DNA of 8,124 bases, taken from contig JAGBQS010000265.1 of assembly GCA_017632695.1 (NCBI GenBank), forward strand, positions 1 to 8,124, given 5' to 3'. Both the position numbers and the translations under genes were made by a program. This stretch comes from Bacteroidales bacterium (GTDB lineage: Bacteria > Bacteroidota > Bacteroidia > Bacteroidales > UBA3663). The notes beneath the pieces are model-generated. The model saw nothing but the letters and a program-made list of their open reading frames with translations. It had not been told where the DNA came from and ran no database searches. Below are positions 5,831-8,124 of this stretch, piece by piece. Within the stretch, counting starts at the first letter, position 1. Every line of letters begins with the position of its first letter.

Positions 5831-8124
5831 ATGAAGAAGTATTTACTGTCATTACTCTGTTTATCATGCTGCGCCATGAGTGTAGCGCAAACCGTTGAAT
5901 TCTTTACTCCAAGAACCGTTCGTATCATCCACACGCCCGAGAACCGTCCCGTATCGGCGGATACGAGCATGGTAGTCATTGCCAAACCCGATGCAAAAGT
6001 GCAGGTCAAGGTTAAAAAGAGCAATGCAGGAACCGTTTACCAGACATCGGCCCTGACGGTTACCGTGAACAACGGACATGTGTCGTTTGCCGATGCCAAG
6101 GGAAATCCGCTCATGCACGAAGGGATCCATAACTTCACCCCGATTACAGCGGGTCCCGACAAGGGAGCCTTCAAGGTACGGCAGACCTTCTCATTGGATT
6201 ACGATGAGGAGATATACGGCCTTGGTCTGCTGCAGAACGGAAAGATGTCGCAGCGCGGTGAAGACCGCCTGATGATTCAAAGCAACCAGGACGATTACGC
6301 ACACTTCTACCAGACCATCAAGGGATACGGCATTTACTGGGACAACTACTCGCCTACACAGGTCACTACTCCCGGTAGCGGCAAGCAGGGCGAGGTGGCG
6401 CTCGAATCGCAGGTAGGCAACCAGGTTGACTATTACTTTATGTACGGAGGTGACGCCGACGGCGTGATTGCCGAGATGCGTAACCTTTCGGGACATTGCC
6501 CGATGCTGCCGCTGTGGACCTACGGTTTCCACCAGAGCCGCGAACGCTACAAGAGCTGTCAGGAAGTACTGGATGTTCTGGCCCGCTACCGCCGTCTGGG
6601 TGTGCCCATCGACGGTATGATTCAGGACTGGCAGTACTGGGGCAGCAACTACACCTGGAATGCAATGGACTTTCTGAACGAGGATTATGCCGATGCGCAG
6701 AAGATGATTGATGAGATTCACCGCCAGCACGCACATCTGAACATCTCCATCTGGGCTTCGTTCGGACCGCATACCCTGCAGTACGAGGAGCTGAAGAAAA
6801 AGGATCTGCTGTTCTCGTTCGAGACATGGCCGTCCAGCGGCCTGTCCTTCTGGCCTCCACGCATGGAATACCCTTCGGGCGTACGCTGCTACAAGCCCTA
6901 CAGCACCGAAGCACGCGATATTTACTGGAAGCACCTGCGCCGCCTCTTCGATAAGGGCGTGGATGCCTGGTGGATGGACTCTACCGATCCGGACCACCTG
7001 AGTTTCAAGGATTCTGATCTGGATGAGATGACCCCGATGGGCAGTTTCCGGAAGGTTCGCAACATCTTCCCGTTGCAGACCGTTGAGGGCGTGTACAACC
7101 ATCAGCGTGCCACCACTTCGGACAAGCGTGTGTTTATCCTGACCCGAAGCTATTTTGCCGGTCAGCAGCGCACGGGCGCCAATACCTGGAGCGGCGACAT
7201 CACATCGTCGTGGGACGTTTTCCGTCAGCAGGTCCCCATCTGTCTGAACTTTACGCTGACCGCCAACCCGCAGGTCAATACCGACATCGGCGGATTCTTT
7301 GCCAACCGATACAACCGCCACGGCGCCAACAGCGGCACGCGTAATGCGGACTTCCGCGAGCTCTATGCCCGATGGATGCAGTTCGGTGCTTTCTGCCCGA
7401 TGATGCGCAGCCACGGAACGGAACTCTATCGCGAACTGTATTACTATGGCAAGAAGGGCATCGACGGTGACATTGAGAATCCGGACGGCGAGATCTACGA
7501 GTCACTGCTCGGTTCGGTCAAGCTGCGCTACCGCTTCCTGCCTTACATCTACAGCCAGGCCTGGCAGGTTTCCAAAAACGATGATTCGTTTATGCGTGCC
7601 CTGTTTATGGACTTCAGGAACGACCCGCAGACCTGGAACAACAACTCGGAATTCATGTTCGGCCGCAACGTGCTGGTATGTCCGGTACTGAACCGGCTTT
7701 ACAGAGGCGATGATCCGGACTTCTCCGAAACCCGCTCCTACGAAGTGTATCTGCCGCAGGGCACCGATTGGTACAACTACTTTACCGACGAACGCCTGTC
7801 GGCCGGCAAGACACAATGGCAGGGCGACATCCGCACCTTCCCGCTCTACATCAAGGCCGGAACCATCCTGCCGCAGGCTCCTGTAACCCAGTGGGCTGAC
7901 ATGACCCAGTGGGAGAACATGGATATTGTGGTTTACCCGGGTGCCGATGCCGACTTCACCCTCTACGAGGACGAAGGTGACAACTACAACTACGAACAGG
8001 GCAAATACTCGACCATCGCCCTGCACAGGAACGACAAGGCCGGTACGCTGTCCATACGCAAGCGTTCGGGCTCGTTCGAGGGTATGCTGCAGAACCGCAC
8101 CTTCAACGTCCGGGTTGTAGGCGG
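5831..8124 (+). CDS. Secreted GH31 alpha-glycosidase, alpha-xylosidase-like (3' end beyond window)
   Basis: The frame is open from the ATG at 5831 to the window edge, giving 764 complete codons plus two bases, so the C-terminus is missing. The signal peptide MKKYLLSLLCLSCCAMSVA-Q is probably cut after A19; C13 or C14 could make it a lipoprotein, but the lipobox is poor. An N-terminal beta-sandwich (about 20-220, with YGLG at 129-132) is followed by the GH31 (beta/alpha)8 barrel from about 225. Key sites are D266-W-Q-Y-W-G, D383 in WWMDSTD (nucleophile), D456 in NTWSGDI (acid/base), D485-I-G-G-F-F and R526-S-H528-G (substrate-binding His). A C-terminal DUF5110-like segment begins near 695. GH31 enzymes retain configuration and remove alpha-linked sugars. 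The WQYWG and SHGTE context resembles Bacteroides alpha-xylosidases acting on xyloglucan side chains, but alpha-glucosidase is possible. No PA14 insertion is present in the N-domain. Codons strongly favour C/G at the third base, which creates a long false antisense reading frame. The gene is divergent from the LuxR-type regulator. Confidence 0.95.
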   Translation, partial: MKKYLLSLLCLSCCAMSVAQTVEFFTPRTVRIIHTPENRPVSADTSMVVIAKPDAKVQVKVKKSNAGTVYQTSALTVTVNNGHVSFADAKGNPLMHEGIHNFTPITAGPDKGAFKVRQTFSLDYDEEIYGLGLLQNGKMSQRGEDRLMIQSNQDDYAHFYQTIKGYGIYWDNYSPTQVTTPGSGKQGEVALESQVGNQVDYYFMYGGDADGVIAEMRNLSGHCPMLPLWTYGFHQSRERYKSCQEVLDVLARYRRLGVPIDGMIQDWQYWGSNYTWNAMDFLNEDYADAQKMIDEIHRQHAHLNISIWASFGPHTLQYEELKKKDLLFSFETWPSSGLSFWPPRMEYPSGVRCYKPYSTEARDIYWKHLRRLFDKGVDAWWMDSTDPDHLSFKDSDLDEMTPMGSFRKVRNIFPLQTVEGVYNHQRATTSDKRVFILTRSYFAGQQRTGANTWSGDITSSWDVFRQQVPICLNFTLTANPQVNTDIGGFFANRYNRHGANSGTRNADFRELYARWMQFGAFCPMMRSHGTELYRELYYYGKKGIDGDIENPDGEIYESLLGSVKLRYRFLPYIYSQAWQVSKNDDSFMRALFMDFRNDPQTWNNNSEFMFGRNVLVCPVLNRLYRGDDPDFSETRSYEVYLPQGTDWYNYFTDERLSAGKTQWQGDIRTFPLYIKAGTILPQAPVTQWADMTQWENMDIVVYPGADADFTLYEDEGDNYNYEQGKYSTIALHRNDKAGTLSIRKRSGSFEGMLQNRTFNVRVVG

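Noticed and set aside
6191..7414. 407-codon open frame on the minus strand antisense to the GH31 gene
   Set aside because: It is a shadow of the C/G-rich third codon positions of GH31. The GH31 frame has a signal peptide and all catalytic motifs, while the antisense protein shows no recognisable domain.
7502..8026. 174-codon minus-strand open frame under the GH31 3' part
   Set aside because: Same cause as above; its sequence is a compositional mirror of the sense codons with no promoter or family signature.

Overview
The window looks like chromosomal DNA of a gut-type Bacteroidales bacterium (Bacteroides, Phocaeicola or Parabacteroides-like). This rests on a TonB-dependent receptor with the usual short Bacteroidetes signal peptide, a secreted GH31 glycosidase, -7 promoter boxes of the TAnnTTTG type instead of sigma70 boxes, and A-rich leaders without Shine-Dalgarno sites. 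Species cannot be assigned from the sequence alone.

Layout: bases 1-216 are intergenic, with a leftward promoter-like site at the very edge and a perfect 12-bp inverted repeat that probably terminates the leftward operon. Three genes on the minus strand follow one another closely, in transcription order: a MalY/PatB-type C-S lyase (4852-3677), a Cys/Met-metabolism PLP enzyme of the MetB/MetZ type (3661-2486, 15 bp later) and a TonB-dependent outer-membrane receptor (2439-217, 46 bp later). Upstream lies a 96-bp gap built from octamer direct repeats (AACCTNAN) and competing small hairpins, then a LuxR/NarL-type regulator with a degenerate receiver domain (5590-4949, minus). A 240-bp divergent intergenic region separates the regulator from a secreted GH31 alpha-glycosidase, probably alpha-xylosidase-like, on the plus strand. 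That gene starts at 5831 and is still open at the window edge.

How the genes may work together: the two PLP enzymes are a natural pair for transsulfuration or homocysteine formation. The first makes or rearranges a homoserine-derived thioether or thiol, and the second cleaves cystathionine-type C-S bonds. The receptor in the same apparent operon suggests uptake of a nutrient tied to sulfur amino-acid metabolism, or a metal or corrinoid. A His-rich segment in the receptor favours a metal-type ligand, but this is inference. The GH31 enzyme is a carbohydrate gene with no SusC/SusD pair visible, and whether the divergent regulator controls it is unknown.

Two start sites are corrected here. The regulator and the MalY-like gene can each be read from an upstream TTG, but internal ATG codons are much better supported. 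No clearly novel multi-gene system is visible. The most unusual items are the repeat/hairpin block at 4863-4952, the receptor-plus-transsulfuration operon, and several substitutions at normally conserved sites.
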